From the NCBI RefSeq assembly GCF_000967725.1, contig NZ_JXYE01000003.1, positions 310,001 to 374,000 of the forward strand: DNA of 64,000 bases, in the 5' to 3' direction. Each line of letters starts with the position of its first letter. Position 1 is the first letter of the stretch. Positions 25,055-34,413 of the stretch are shown in pieces. This stretch comes from Loktanella sp. S4079 (GTDB lineage: Bacteria; Pseudomonadota; Alphaproteobacteria; Rhodobacterales; Rhodobacteraceae). Below the pieces are notes generated by a model, which saw only the letters and a program-made list of their open reading frames with translations, ran no database searches and was not told the DNA's origin. The translations under genes were made by a program, and so were the position numbers.

Positions 25055-27174
25055 CATCTCCAGAAGCGCCCCCATGTATCAGACAAATCGTTGCGATGCC
25101 CATCACGGACAACATCATACAACCGTCCATCTACGTCTAGCATTGCACCGCCATCACCACGGCGCGTACGGAAAGTCGCCCCATAAGACTTACGGCTTGG
25201 CGATCCGGTAAAGAAATCAAGCGGGACTTCGACCCGGACCCCTTTGTTGTAGGATCCGTCACCGAATTCTTCGTGGCTTACGTCAGTCTGGCTGATGTAG
25301 GCGCTCATCGTGACGCCGTTATTGAATTCGCGCGCGAGGGTCACCTGACCACCCCAGTCACCCGCGAGATAACGCCCCAAATCAAGCTGCGAATGTATAC
25401 CGTCACCAAAATCGTAGTAAGCCGACAGATGCCCGGTCACGACGTCATAATCGTATTCATCAAAGCCAAAGCCCGTTTCACTATCACGCTGCGCGACATA
25501 GCTTAGCTCGGCACCCAGCCCCAGATTGCTTTCGACGGGTTTCCACAGCAATTCGGCTGATACGCCCCCAAACATCCGTTCAAGATATCCACCACTTACG
25601 CGACTATACAGGTTTGCACCGGGTCGGCCGTAATGTGTCAGCATCAGGTTTTCCAACACCGGGAAACCATCGTCGCCATAAAAACCGCTATCTGTCCGCA
25701 CGTTCTGCAGTTCAGGTGTTGGATCTGCAACAGGGTCATCGCCGTCACGCCGCACAAGGCTTTGGACCACCGCGCCAGACAGAACCATTTGCGGGGTTAT
25801 TTGATACTCCGCACGGACCTTCACACCTAGATCAAGCGCGCGGTCACCATCTGCACCCTGCGTGGTCATCGCGACATAGGGGCTAACCCCCCAGCTAAAG
25901 GCAGAATCATCAGCGACGACTTTGGTTAAAGGTTCCCCACCATGGGCATCCGCAAACGTGGCGCGCTGATAGATTGCAGCAGAAGCGCCAGATCTGTTTT
26001 CGAGCTGCTCAAGGTCACTGCGCGCAATCGTTGTGGACGAAAGCGGAATACCGTTCTCCTCGGGTTCAAGCACAAAGTGCTCGATCGCGCCGGGCATCAC
26101 TTGGGTCAGCATACGCGCAACACGCCCCATCGCTTGCGCCTGAGAACGGTACTTTCCGTTGATATACCGCACGCGCACGCTTTGATCAGACATCGTCATT
26201 CCGGTCAGTGTGATCCCTTCGATGCCGAGCATCGCCTGCACAGCTGTACGTAGATTATCTTCTGACACCTGACCACGGTCCCAATTTTGGGCCGCCCGGG
26301 CGGTTGCGCTGCGTGGCTTGATTGGAACGGGTGCACCTTCTCTGCCGCTCATTCCGGGGCGATTATTCGCGTTTAAGACAAAGGTGCCAGACAAGGCGAT
26401 ATCACTGCCATAAAGCGAGGCAAGGGTCAGTTGAACGTTATCAATTGGGCGATATGTGACGCCAACGTTATAAGGCGTTTCCACATCGGCAACGGGGGCG
26501 AATGGTGCCTGATCATACGCGACCGAGGAATATTCGGCCATGACACCCCATTTGTCATTGATCTGATACGACGCCCCACCAAAAAAAGCGGCATCGCCTG
26601 CAAACCACTGGTCAGTTGCGAAATCTCCATCGGGCGAATTTGCGTCAAAAGTCGGTCTATCCGCGCGGCTACCGAACGGATTGTCGAAACCGTCATGCGA
26701 ACCCATCGCGCCCCAACCGATACCAGCAGTCACAGTCAGTTGGTCACCGATGGATTTTGAGGCAACGACATATTCAGACTGGAAGCGCCCCGGATCTAAA
26801 AAGTCGCGCAATCCGACAGCGACCGCAGGCATATATTCACCCTCGTTGATCAGCCGGTATTGCAGGTTAAACGAACGGTGAAATTCATCAGCCTGCACCC
26901 CAGTTCCTGTCTCATCATAGAAATCAGTCAGGGTAAAATTCACGCTCGCCGACAGCCTGTCAGTGACCTGCGCACCGACGTTTAACCGATAAAGCCCATC
27001 ACGCGCGACCAAGCCGCCAGCGATTGCGCCTTCCTCGGCGCTTTGGGCGATTGGCATTTCGATAAGCCCCGGAATGCCGTAAAATCCATAGCTTAGATCA
27101 ACATCCTGCGTCAGGGCTTGCTGCCCAATCACCACGGTCAGCGCAGTCGTCGCCAAAAAAGCGTTGCGTCGCAT
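25054..27174 (-). CDS. YjbH domain-containing outer-membrane protein
   Basis: About 706 residues from the ATG at 27174, which gives a clean signal peptide (1-22); the longer frame to 27342 overlaps the flavoprotein gene and lacks support. The mature protein starts with Y-G-F-Y-G-I-P-G-L-I-E-M-P, the signature of YjbH/GfcD proteins, and continues with barrel-like strands in both halves. An intervening region with V-R-V-R-Y-I-N-G-K-Y-R-S-Q-A is less conserved. The family is thought to form an outer-membrane channel for exopolysaccharide. It is transcribed before yjbF (overlap at 25054). YjbG was not found in the window. Confidence 0.88.
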   Translation of the reverse strand: MRRNAFLATTALTVVIGQQALTQDVDLSYGFYGIPGLIEMPIAQSAEEGAIAGGLVARDGLYRLNVGAQVTDRLSASVNFTLTDFYDETGTGVQADEFHRSFNLQYRLINEGEYMPAVAVGLRDFLDPGRFQSEYVVASKSIGDQLTVTAGIGWGAMGSHDGFDNPFGSRADRPTFDANSPDGDFATDQWFAGDAAFFGGASYQINDKWGVMAEYSSVAYDQAPFAPVADVETPYNVGVTYRPIDNVQLTLASLYGSDIALSGTFVLNANNRPGMSGREGAPVPIKPRSATARAAQNWDRGQVSEDNLRTAVQAMLGIEGITLTGMTMSDQSVRVRYINGKYRSQAQAMGRVARMLTQVMPGAIEHFVLEPEENGIPLSSTTIARSDLEQLENRSGASAAIYQRATFADAHGGEPLTKVVADDSAFSWGVSPYVAMTTQGADGDRALDLGVKVRAEYQITPQMVLSGAVVQSLVRRDGDDPVADPTPELQNVRTDSGFYGDDGFPVLENLMLTHYGRPGANLYSRVSGGYLERMFGGVSAELLWKPVESNLGLGAELSYVAQRDSETGFGFDEYDYDVVTGHLSAYYDFGDGIHSQLDLGRYLAGDWGGQVTLAREFNNGVTMSAYISQTDVSHEEFGDGSYNKGVRVEVPLDFFTGSPSRKSYGATFRTRRGDGGAMLDVDGRLYDVVRDGHRNDLSDTWGRFWR

Positions 27175-27236
27175 CAAAGTCACTCCATCAACCAATGCCA
27201 AGGTATGTAGCGCGCGGCCAATCAGATTGCCACTGT

Positions 27237-28409
27237 TCACGACATTGGTGCGTCCGCTAGGTAATCGACTGCAGATAGCCCTGCGAGGCGACCTGTTGCC
27301 AGACATCCGGTAATCAAATAGCCGCCTGTTGGTGCCTCCCAATCGAGCATCTCACCTGCGCAAAATACGCCGGGCCGAGCGCGCAGCATCAAGCCATCTG
27401 TTAGTGCGTCAAACCGTACGCCACCTGCTGTTGAAATCGCCTCATCCATTGGGCGCGGTCCGGCATGGCGGATCGGTAATTTCTTAATCAACGGTGCCAA
27501 GTCATCGGGAAATGGGCGACCAAACTCTGATAAAAGTGCAATGCGCACCGGATCAAGGCGCAGCACCTTGCGCAAATAATTGCTTTGGCTCATCTTTCCG
27601 CGTGGTTTGGCCAAGGCGCGGCGAATCTGATCAACGCTGCGATCTGGCAGCAGGTCGATCGTCAGCGGAGCACCTTCACGCAAGGGCTTGGATAGGCTGT
27701 AAATGCCGCCCCCTTCGATCCCTTGCGATGAAACGACAAATTCGCCGCGCGATGCCGCCTCACCTGCTGTCAGTTCTGTTCCCTTTACTGGTGTCCCGAA
27801 ATGACGGGTCATATGGCTGGACCAATCCACGATAAAGCCCATGTTTGCGGGTTCAAATGGGGCGACATCACTGGGAATAAATTGCGCCCATTCACCGTTT
27901 GACCCAAGCCGCGCCCAGCTCGCGCCACCTAACGCGAGAACAGTCACCTTTGCCGACAAAACCTGCGACCCCTCGGGTGTATCAAAGCGCAGCAAATCGC
28001 CATCCCATCCAGCCCAGCGCCACCGCGTGCGCAGTGTCACCCCCAGATCATTCAGACGCGCCGTCCACGCGCGTAGCAAGGGTGACGCCTTCATCACAGT
28101 TGGAAAAAGACGTCCGGTCGATCCGGTAAAAACATCCTGCCCTAGGCCGGCAGCCCAATCGGACACTTCTTGCGGCCCAAACGCAGAAACAGCATCCGCG
28201 AATACCGGCGGCACGTTACCGTAAGCGCGCAGAAATTGGTCGACGGGTTCCATCATGGTCAGGTTCAATCCTGACTTGCCAGCCATCAGGAATTTGCGCC
28301 CGACCGAAGGCATCGCATCGGCAATTGTCACCGAGTATCCGGTGCGCGCGATCTGCTCTGCCGCCATAAGCCCAGCAGGACCAGCACCGATAATGACCGC
28401 ATCCGTCAC
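27237..28409 (-). CDS. TIGR03862 family flavoprotein (HI0933/BaiN-like)
   Basis: A 390-residue FAD-dependent protein. The dinucleotide-binding motif G-A-G-P-A-G-L-M-A-A starts at residue 8, followed by the family marker G-R-K-F-L-M-A-G-K-S-G-L-N (near 38). The C-terminal FAD contact is A-G-E-M-L-D-W-E-A-P-T-G-G-Y (about 350). The family includes putative dehydrogenases and reductases with unknown physiological substrates. The start overlaps the end of the MscS gene by 4 bp, so both probably form one transcript. Confidence 0.88.
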   Translation of the reverse strand: MTDAVIIGAGPAGLMAAEQIARTGYSVTIADAMPSVGRKFLMAGKSGLNLTMMEPVDQFLRAYGNVPPVFADAVSAFGPQEVSDWAAGLGQDVFTGSTGRLFPTVMKASPLLRAWTARLNDLGVTLRTRWRWAGWDGDLLRFDTPEGSQVLSAKVTVLALGGASWARLGSNGEWAQFIPSDVAPFEPANMGFIVDWSSHMTRHFGTPVKGTELTAGEAASRGEFVVSSQGIEGGGIYSLSKPLREGAPLTIDLLPDRSVDQIRRALAKPRGKMSQSNYLRKVLRLDPVRIALLSEFGRPFPDDLAPLIKKLPIRHAGPRPMDEAISTAGGVRFDALTDGLMLRARPGVFCAGEMLDWEAPTGGYLITGCLATGRLAGLSAVDYLADAPMS

Positions 28410-29716
28410 GACGGCACATTGCCTTTGATCTCGACGACACGGTGGGGATATGGAATCTCGATGCCGTTGTCTTTCAACGCGTTCCAGACCAAGAACAACA
28501 CATCTGACGTATATTTATTCTTGCCGTCATCAATCCCGTTGACCCAAAATTCGACAGCAAAATCGATGCCGCTATCACCAAAGCCACGCAATTCGCAATC
28601 GGGTGCCTCTGGATCGGTCAGCACCTCAGGATGTTTTGCGACAGCGGCTTCGATGATGTCTGGGATTTTGTTGATATCCGTATCATAGCTAACCGAAAAT
28701 TCGACCTCGTATCGGTTTGCCGATCCGCTATCGGAATAATTGACGACGCGGGTTGTGATAAAATCCTCGTTCGGGACAACAATCCAACGCCCATCAAATG
28801 TCTCAAGGAATGTCGCACGCGCAGTCATCTTGATGATCGTTCCGGCCTCACCACCGTCAAGCTCAACATAGTCCCCGACGGTCGCCTGCCCCTCAACCAG
28901 CAAGATCACCCCGGAAATAAAGTTCGAGGCAATCTTTTGCAGACCAAAACCAAGCCCGACACCGACAGCACCACCGATGATCGCCAGCGAGCTAAGGCTA
29001 ATCCCCATGATGTTCATCAGCAGCAAAAACGCGATGCCAAAAATCGTAAACTCCGTGGCCTTTACCGCAAGCTGACGGATCGCTGGGCGCATCGGCTGCT
29101 GTTCGATATAGGCCGCTGATTGCGAATTGGACCACTGCCCAAGCCAGAACAGCAAGCTACCTGCAATCAATCCACGAATAATCGCCAGCGCAGAAAAGCT
29201 AATATTCCCAAGGTTTACCGCTGTATTGCCGAGGGTTTCGATGACCTGATCAAAGAACCCAAGCGCATAAAGCGCTGTAGCAGGAACCAGAACGAATTTC
29301 GCGAGCATCCGTAGAAACGGATCTTTGATGATATCTTTGGCAAGCGCCCGCGCTGCGAGGAACAAGAATACCCTCTTACCAAAGGCGATGACGGCCCCAG
29401 AGCCAAAGATTGACCGCGTGACCGCCTCTCCGATAGCGGTGAAACCGTAGGCCAGCAGCGGCAAGATAAGTGGCAGAAACTGCAACACAAATCGGCGCGC
29501 TTGCGAAAGAATCGACTTGTTCTCGGCCTCTGGCGTAAGGAATTTCTCGATTCTGGGTGTCAGCTTGGCGTTGACGATCCGCGCCAGCAAATATGCAGCG
29601 ATAAGCAATCCAAATTGCGACCATGCGGCGGGCGACAGCAACCAATCTTGCGCCAGCACCAGCCCTTTGTCGAATGCAGCTTTTGCCTGCTCAACCAAGT
29701 CGTTGCCTTCAAACAT
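28406..29716 (-). CDS. MscS family mechanosensitive ion channel
   Basis: A 436-residue inner-membrane protein with several membrane helices in the first 250 residues. The pore-type helix is A-I-I-G-G-A-V-G-V-G-L-G-F-G-L-Q (near 240), and the beta domain starts at V-G-D-Y-V-E-L (about 275). P-N-E-D-F-I-T-T-R-V-V-N-Y-S (about 310) is a strong MscS signature. It would open under membrane tension to release osmolytes during osmotic downshock. The start has GAGGGA upstream. It is first in a two-gene unit with the flavoprotein. Confidence 0.93.
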   Translation of the reverse strand: MFEGNDLVEQAKAAFDKGLVLAQDWLLSPAAWSQFGLLIAAYLLARIVNAKLTPRIEKFLTPEAENKSILSQARRFVLQFLPLILPLLAYGFTAIGEAVTRSIFGSGAVIAFGKRVFLFLAARALAKDIIKDPFLRMLAKFVLVPATALYALGFFDQVIETLGNTAVNLGNISFSALAIIRGLIAGSLLFWLGQWSNSQSAAYIEQQPMRPAIRQLAVKATEFTIFGIAFLLLMNIMGISLSSLAIIGGAVGVGLGFGLQKIASNFISGVILLVEGQATVGDYVELDGGEAGTIIKMTARATFLETFDGRWIVVPNEDFITTRVVNYSDSGSANRYEVEFSVSYDTDINKIPDIIEAAVAKHPEVLTDPEAPDCELRGFGDSGIDFAVEFWVNGIDDGKNKYTSDVLFLVWNALKDNGIEIPYPHRVVEIKGNVPS

Positions 29717-29778
29717 CTTATCCCTCGTTCATCTTTGTCCCGCTTTTGCCGCCACTTCTCGGGCCAATCAAGTCTGGA

Positions 29779-30393
29779 TTACCCGTCTGGGATCAACTGC
29801 TTGATCCCGTGGATGTGTGTGTGGTCTGCGTTCACAGCATCACCGCTCAATTGTTCAACATGATCAGAGAGCGCGTCATCAGGCACAATCCGATCAATCA
29901 ATCCCCAGTTTAGCGCTTCGGCTGCGTCGATCTTTTGACCAGCCATCAAGATCATCTTGGCGCGCGCGGGTCCGATTAAACTGGCCAGACGCGCCGGGTC
30001 AGAGGGTTGCGGCAAAAACCCTAGCTTCATCACAGGATAAAAGAACTTTGCCTTCGCCACTGCGACCCGGATATCGCAGGCCAAAACCATGCCAAATGCG
30101 CCACCCGCAACCGTGCCATTCAATGCGGCAATCGTGAAACCGGGTAACGCCGCGATGGCCCCTGACAACCTTTCCCAAACAGGATCAGTTGCAAGGCCAG
30201 CGCGCGCCTGTTCAAAGTCGGCGCCAGCGCTAAAAACAGACCCTGTTCCACCGTAAATCACTGCTTTTGCGGTAGTGGCCCGCTCGCTTATCTCAGCAAG
30301 TTCAACAAGCATCTCGCGGCTAAGCGCCCCGGCTTTGTCCGGACGATCAATGGTGATCCGCCACACGTCACCGTCAACATCGCAACGGATCAT
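29779..30393 (-). CDS. Enoyl-CoA hydratase/isomerase family protein
   Basis: About 204 residues from the ATG at 30393, which overlaps the SDR stop in an ATGA arrangement. It shows the crotonase-fold motifs F-S-A-G-A-D-F (near residue 55, CoA carbonyl binding) and L-N-G-T-V-A-G-G-A-F-G-M-V-L-A-C-D (about 95-110). The protein is short for the family (usually about 260), mainly at the C-terminus, but retains the oxyanion hole. The acidic residue expected near G-F-L-P-Q-P-S-D is not the usual glutamate, so hydratase activity is uncertain. Coupled to the SDR gene; a role in fatty acid or side-chain degradation is possible. Confidence 0.82.
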   Translation of the reverse strand: MIRCDVDGDVWRITIDRPDKAGALSREMLVELAEISERATTAKAVIYGGTGSVFSAGADFEQARAGLATDPVWERLSGAIAALPGFTIAALNGTVAGGAFGMVLACDIRVAVAKAKFFYPVMKLGFLPQPSDPARLASLIGPARAKMILMAGQKIDAAEALNWGLIDRIVPDDALSDHVEQLSGDAVNADHTHIHGIKQLIPDG

Positions 30394-31148
30394 ACAAGAC
30401 CAACCATTTCGCGAATGGTTTGTTCGCGCAAGCTGACGTCCATACCTTGATAGGCGTCTGCCTCGGGCGTGCACATCCATACAAGCGTTTGGGCGGGCCA
30501 TTCAGGTGGAATGTGATCTGACCACTCAAGCTTGCTAACGTCGTTGATACCGGACGCTTTGATTTCGCGCTGCATATCCGTGGCAACGGTACCGGGTGAC
30601 AGCCCCATAATCCGAATGCCTTTGGCACGGTTTTCCAAATCGGCACCGCGTGTCAGCATATATGCACCCGCCTTTGAGCTGCAGTATGATGTCCAGCCTT
30701 CGACCGGACTATGCGCCGCGCCAGAAGATACAGTAATGATGGTTCCGTGCCCCTGTGCAATCATACCCGGCAGCGCTGCGCGCATACCGTACATCACGCC
30801 TTTCAGATTGATATCAATCGCGCGCGCCCATGCGTCGGGGTCAGCATCCGATAGATTGCCGATTGGGTCGATAACACCTGCATTGTTTATCAACACATCC
30901 AATCCACCAAATGTACGTGCCGTCGCCGCAACAGCGGCTTCGACCTCGGCGTGGCGGGACACATCGCAGGGGATCGCCAGCGCCTTTTCGCCTATTTCAC
31001 CCGCAATATCCGCGATGTCATCCGTGCTGCGGGCAACCAAAGAAACATTGGCCCCAACCGCTGCAAACGCCCGCGCTGCGGCAGCACCAATTCCGCGGCT
31101 AGCCCCTGTAATCAAGACAGTTTTTCCAGCCATGTTAATGTTTTTCAC
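30390..31148 (-). CDS. Short-chain dehydrogenase/reductase
   Basis: About 252 residues. The GTG at 31148 has AAGGGA 6 bases upstream; an ATG five codons later (31133) is the alternative. It shows the cofactor motif T-G-A-S-R-G-I-G near residue 14, N-N-A-G (near 94), the catalytic serine in V-S-S-G-A and the Y-C-S-S-K pair (near 160). The basic residue after the glycine motif suggests NADP preference, though this is not certain. The substrate is unknown; co-translation with the enoyl-CoA hydratase-like gene suggests acyl-CoA or ketone metabolism. Divergent from the DUF2125 genes. Confidence 0.88.
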   Translation of the reverse strand: MKNINMAGKTVLITGASRGIGAAAARAFAAVGANVSLVARSTDDIADIAGEIGEKALAIPCDVSRHAEVEAAVAATARTFGGLDVLINNAGVIDPIGNLSDADPDAWARAIDINLKGVMYGMRAALPGMIAQGHGTIITVSSGAAHSPVEGWTSYCSSKAGAYMLTRGADLENRAKGIRIMGLSPGTVATDMQREIKASGINDVSKLEWSDHIPPEWPAQTLVWMCTPEADAYQGMDVSLREQTIREMVGLV

Positions 31149-31265
31149 GTTAGTCCCTTTCGGTAGGCTATCTAGGTGATTAATTATATATGGATAAATC
31201 CGATCTTGGCATGAGATGAGCATGCGAACAACATTCGGAACAATACATAGAAGAAGGGAATTGGA

Positions 31266-32768
31266 ATGGCCTACTCAATGAAAATGCGCAGCGCGGTCTG
31301 CATCGCAGCACTCGTTGCTGGCGGCGCAGCACAGGCAGACGTGACAGCGCAAGAGGTCTGGGACAACTGGAAAGAGCAAGTGACGCTCTATCAGCAGACT
31401 AAACTTGAGGTCGGCTCAGAAGAAACCTCTGGTGATACTTTGGTTGTCAGTGAATTTGTTGTCACGACTGAAACCGACGAAGTGACCACCGCCTACTCCA
31501 TTGATGAAATTCGCTTCACCGAACAAGGAAACGGAAGCGTCGCTATCACGATGAGCGAAAGCTATCCAATCACATTCACTCCTGCTGGCGGGGCCGTCAT
31601 AACCCTCGAAGGCACACAATCTGGTCTAGAGGTGATTGTGTCAGGTGATCCAGACGAAATGCAGTATGCCGTCAACGCTGATAGTGTGGCTCTTGCCCTC
31701 AAGGACGTTGTCGATGGTGATGTGACGTTTACTGGCGATGTGAAAGTTTCGCTTTCCGATATTTCGGGCAACTACACAACGACAACCAATGATGTGGTTG
31801 AAATTGACTACACGCTGAACATTCCAACAACGGATATCATTGTTGATATTCAGGTTCCCGGTGCTGACGGTGAATACGTCACTGGTGGCGGTAAGATTGA
31901 AAACATGGATATGACTGGCGCAGTGACGATGCCAGTCGACTTCGATCTCGAAAACCCAGAAGATTTCATGACCAGCGGGATCAGCATTGATGGGGGCTAC
32001 ACACTTAGCGGAGCCAGCTATATTTTCGACATCAACGCCGATGGCGAGCAGATGGCTGGATCGGTCAGCATGGGTGAATCGTCGTTGTCCACCGTGATCA
32101 ATTCCGATGTGATTTCCTACGATGCGATTGCTGAAAACATTGCGCTGAACGCCACAGGGTCAGAGGTTCCTTTCCCCATTGAGGTCTCTTTCGCGAAATA
32201 CGGGATCGGTTTTGAGACGCCAATTGCAAAGTCCGATGAACCCAAAGATTTCCGCCTGAGCTTTGACTTTATCGATCTCGCGATCAACGACATGATCTGG
32301 GGTATGATCGACCCAGGCAATGTTCTGCCGCGTGATCCCGCAACGATTCAACTGGCTCTCAGCGGCTCAGCAAAACCGTTGATCGACCTGATGGACCCAC
32401 AACAGCAACGCGAAATCAAAGGTGACAACCTACCGTTCGAACTCAATACGCTGTCGCTCGAGAATTTGAAGGTCGCCATCGCGGGTGCATTGCTGACGGG
32501 CGCGGGTGATTTCACCTTTGATGCAACTGACATGCAAAGCTTTGCGCCTATGCCACGTCCAGAGGGCAGCGTCGCGCTTCAGGTGAACGGTCTGAACCAA
32601 TTGATCGATAACCTGATTGCCATGGGTCTCATCCCAGAAGAGCAAGCAATGGGTCCACGGATGATGATGGGCATGTTCGCCCGTACCACAGGCGACGACC
32701 AGCTTGAATCTACCCTAGAGGTGAACGGCGAAGGTCATGTTCTGGTGAACGGACAACGCGTCAAGTAA
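31266..32768 (+). CDS. DUF2125 domain-containing exported protein, first tandem copy
   Basis: A 500-residue protein with a signal peptide (about 1-24, ending A-Q-A|D). The mature part is beta-rich and acidic and starts with V-T-A-Q-E-V-W-D-N-W-K. The C-terminal half has D-L-A-I-N-D-M-I-W-G-M-I-D-P and N-V-L-P-R-D-P-A, and the protein ends V-N-G-Q-R-V-K. This family is found in Rhodobacterales and other alphaproteobacteria; function unknown. AGAAGGGAA precedes the ATG at 31266. A paralogue with the same start (A-E-D-V-W-N) and the same end (M-N-G-E-R-V-K) follows in tandem. A role in the periplasm or outer membrane is inferred from the signal peptide. Confidence 0.85.
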   Translation: MAYSMKMRSAVCIAALVAGGAAQADVTAQEVWDNWKEQVTLYQQTKLEVGSEETSGDTLVVSEFVVTTETDEVTTAYSIDEIRFTEQGNGSVAITMSESYPITFTPAGGAVITLEGTQSGLEVIVSGDPDEMQYAVNADSVALALKDVVDGDVTFTGDVKVSLSDISGNYTTTTNDVVEIDYTLNIPTTDIIVDIQVPGADGEYVTGGGKIENMDMTGAVTMPVDFDLENPEDFMTSGISIDGGYTLSGASYIFDINADGEQMAGSVSMGESSLSTVINSDVISYDAIAENIALNATGSEVPFPIEVSFAKYGIGFETPIAKSDEPKDFRLSFDFIDLAINDMIWGMIDPGNVLPRDPATIQLALSGSAKPLIDLMDPQQQREIKGDNLPFELNTLSLENLKVAIAGALLTGAGDFTFDATDMQSFAPMPRPEGSVALQVNGLNQLIDNLIAMGLIPEEQAMGPRMMMGMFARTTGDDQLESTLEVNGEGHVLVNGQRVK

Positions 32769-32785
32769 GTCATAAACACCAACAA

Positions 32786-32813
32786 AAAGCGCGGCGATCA
32801 AACGCCGCGCTTT
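32786..32813 (+). terminator. Hairpin between the two DUF2125 genes (partial terminator or processing site)
   Basis: An 11-bp perfect stem AAAGCGCGGCG/CGCCGCGCTTT on a 6-base loop. Only TTT follows, and the next ribosome site begins 7 bp later, so it may reduce rather than stop transcription into the second copy. Confidence 0.65.
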
Positions 32814-32832
32814 GCATTTAAAGGAAGTCGTT

Positions 32833-34362
32833 ATGAGTCGATCCCACATTCTAAGCTGCGCTCTCTTTTGCTTTGCCACACCAGGTTTTGCAGAGCTAAC
32901 CGCCGAAGACGTCTGGAATGACAGGATCGCTCTTGCCGAAAGTCTTGGCGCAGAACTTAGCGGGACAACGGATCGCGAAGGCAATATGTTTTTCGTGAAC
33001 GATGTGCGGCTTCATTACACGCTCCCGCTCGAGATTGGTCACATTCGCATGAATGGCGCTCCGATGACGATGGTCGACCAAGAGGACGGCTCTGTTTCGA
33101 TCATATACCCCAAGCAGATGACACATCTGTTTGAACTCGACATTTCCGTTCGGGATTTCCCTCCAATCAACATCAGTGCAAACAGTAGCTTTTCAGAGCT
33201 GACTACCACAGCAACAGGAACCGAAGGCCAGATCAGCTATGTGCAAACATCCGGCCCCTATTCAAGCACGTTAGATGTTGATTTGCTCTTTGAGTACCCT
33301 CCGCAAATTCGCATGGAAATCGAAGGCGATGGATACACCAACGAATACACCGTTAACCGCGACGGCAGCACCAATATTCGCGGTTCCGCGACAATGGGCG
33401 CATACGCATTCCAAACCGAAACAAGTATCGATTCCGGGACTGTGCAACGTGATCGCAGTGCATACGGCCCTTCGACGATGCAGACCCATTTTCACCTGCC
33501 GGACACGCCGCTTGACCTCTTGAACCTCGCGCCAGCACTTCGCGATGGGCTAATGCTTGAGGTTTCACAATTTTTTGAGTCTAGCAGTGCCGAACAAGCC
33601 GAAATAATTGATCAACTGATCGACTACGCATTTGCGCAAGACTGCGGTCCAGCAAACTCTGCTATTCGCATCGCTGAAGACGGCTTTCAGCTCTCTGCGG
33701 ATGTTGAGGATTGTGCTTTTGACTTTACCATAACGGAATGGCTTGCACAGCGTACGGACCCCCAGACGTTCAGTGTTTCGACCAACAACATCGTATTCAA
33801 CACTGATTTCCCCTTGCTTCAGTCTGACGTAGCCTCAGAGGCGCGCTTGCAGCTTGGCATTGGCGACCTGACACTTCCGGACAACTTGTGGGACCTTCTT
33901 GACGCGCAAAACGCGCTTCCCCGCGATGAGATCAACATGAACATCGACGTTTCCGCGAATATTGCGCATCGCATCGAATGGCTCGACGTTATGGGGCTAG
34001 AGACCGCAATGTTCATCACACCGTCTCCGGTCGAAGTTGATAGCGTCACGATTGATGCCCTTGATGTCAGCGCAGTTGGGGCTTCTGTCGCAACAAACGG
34101 AGCATTTGATATCGACTTTACCGATACTGAGACTCTGGACGGATTTCCGCTCGTTGTTGGTGCAGCCAAAGTAGCGCTGACAGGGGTGCATGCGCTGCTC
34201 GACAATATCGAGGAGGCTGGGTTTATTGACGCGCAGGCCGTCGCAATGCCGCGTCTGATGATCGGCATGTTCACCCGTGATGATGGCAACGGCACACTAA
34301 CGACAGATGTCGAGATCAACGAAACCGGTGAAATTCGAATGAACGGTGAACGCGTCAAGTAG
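32833..34362 (+). CDS. DUF2125 domain-containing exported protein, second tandem copy
   Basis: A 509-residue protein from the ATG at 32833 (AAGGAAG upstream). A signal peptide ends near G-F-A|E-L, then comes T-A-E-D-V-W-N-D. It is colinear with the gene just upstream: L-P-D-N-L-W-D-L-L-D matches the other copy's I-W-G-M-I-D segment, A-L-P-R-D-E matches V-L-P-R-D-P, and P-R-L-M-I-G-M-F-T-R-D-D-G matches the M-M-M-G-M-F-A-R-T-T-G stretch. It differs in carrying a cysteine pair (near C-G-P and D-C-A-F, about residues 273 and 296) that could form a disulfide. The two proteins are diverged enough to indicate an old duplication with possible specialisation. Confidence 0.83.
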   Translation: MSRSHILSCALFCFATPGFAELTAEDVWNDRIALAESLGAELSGTTDREGNMFFVNDVRLHYTLPLEIGHIRMNGAPMTMVDQEDGSVSIIYPKQMTHLFELDISVRDFPPINISANSSFSELTTTATGTEGQISYVQTSGPYSSTLDVDLLFEYPPQIRMEIEGDGYTNEYTVNRDGSTNIRGSATMGAYAFQTETSIDSGTVQRDRSAYGPSTMQTHFHLPDTPLDLLNLAPALRDGLMLEVSQFFESSSAEQAEIIDQLIDYAFAQDCGPANSAIRIAEDGFQLSADVEDCAFDFTITEWLAQRTDPQTFSVSTNNIVFNTDFPLLQSDVASEARLQLGIGDLTLPDNLWDLLDAQNALPRDEINMNIDVSANIAHRIEWLDVMGLETAMFITPSPVEVDSVTIDALDVSAVGASVATNGAFDIDFTDTETLDGFPLVVGAAKVALTGVHALLDNIEEAGFIDAQAVAMPRLMIGMFTRDDGNGTLTTDVEINETGEIRMNGERVK

Positions 34363-34413
34363 CTTGCGGCTCTGCGTTTGGGGCACTACGTCTGAGGGAA
34401 CAAAGGATTCCCG

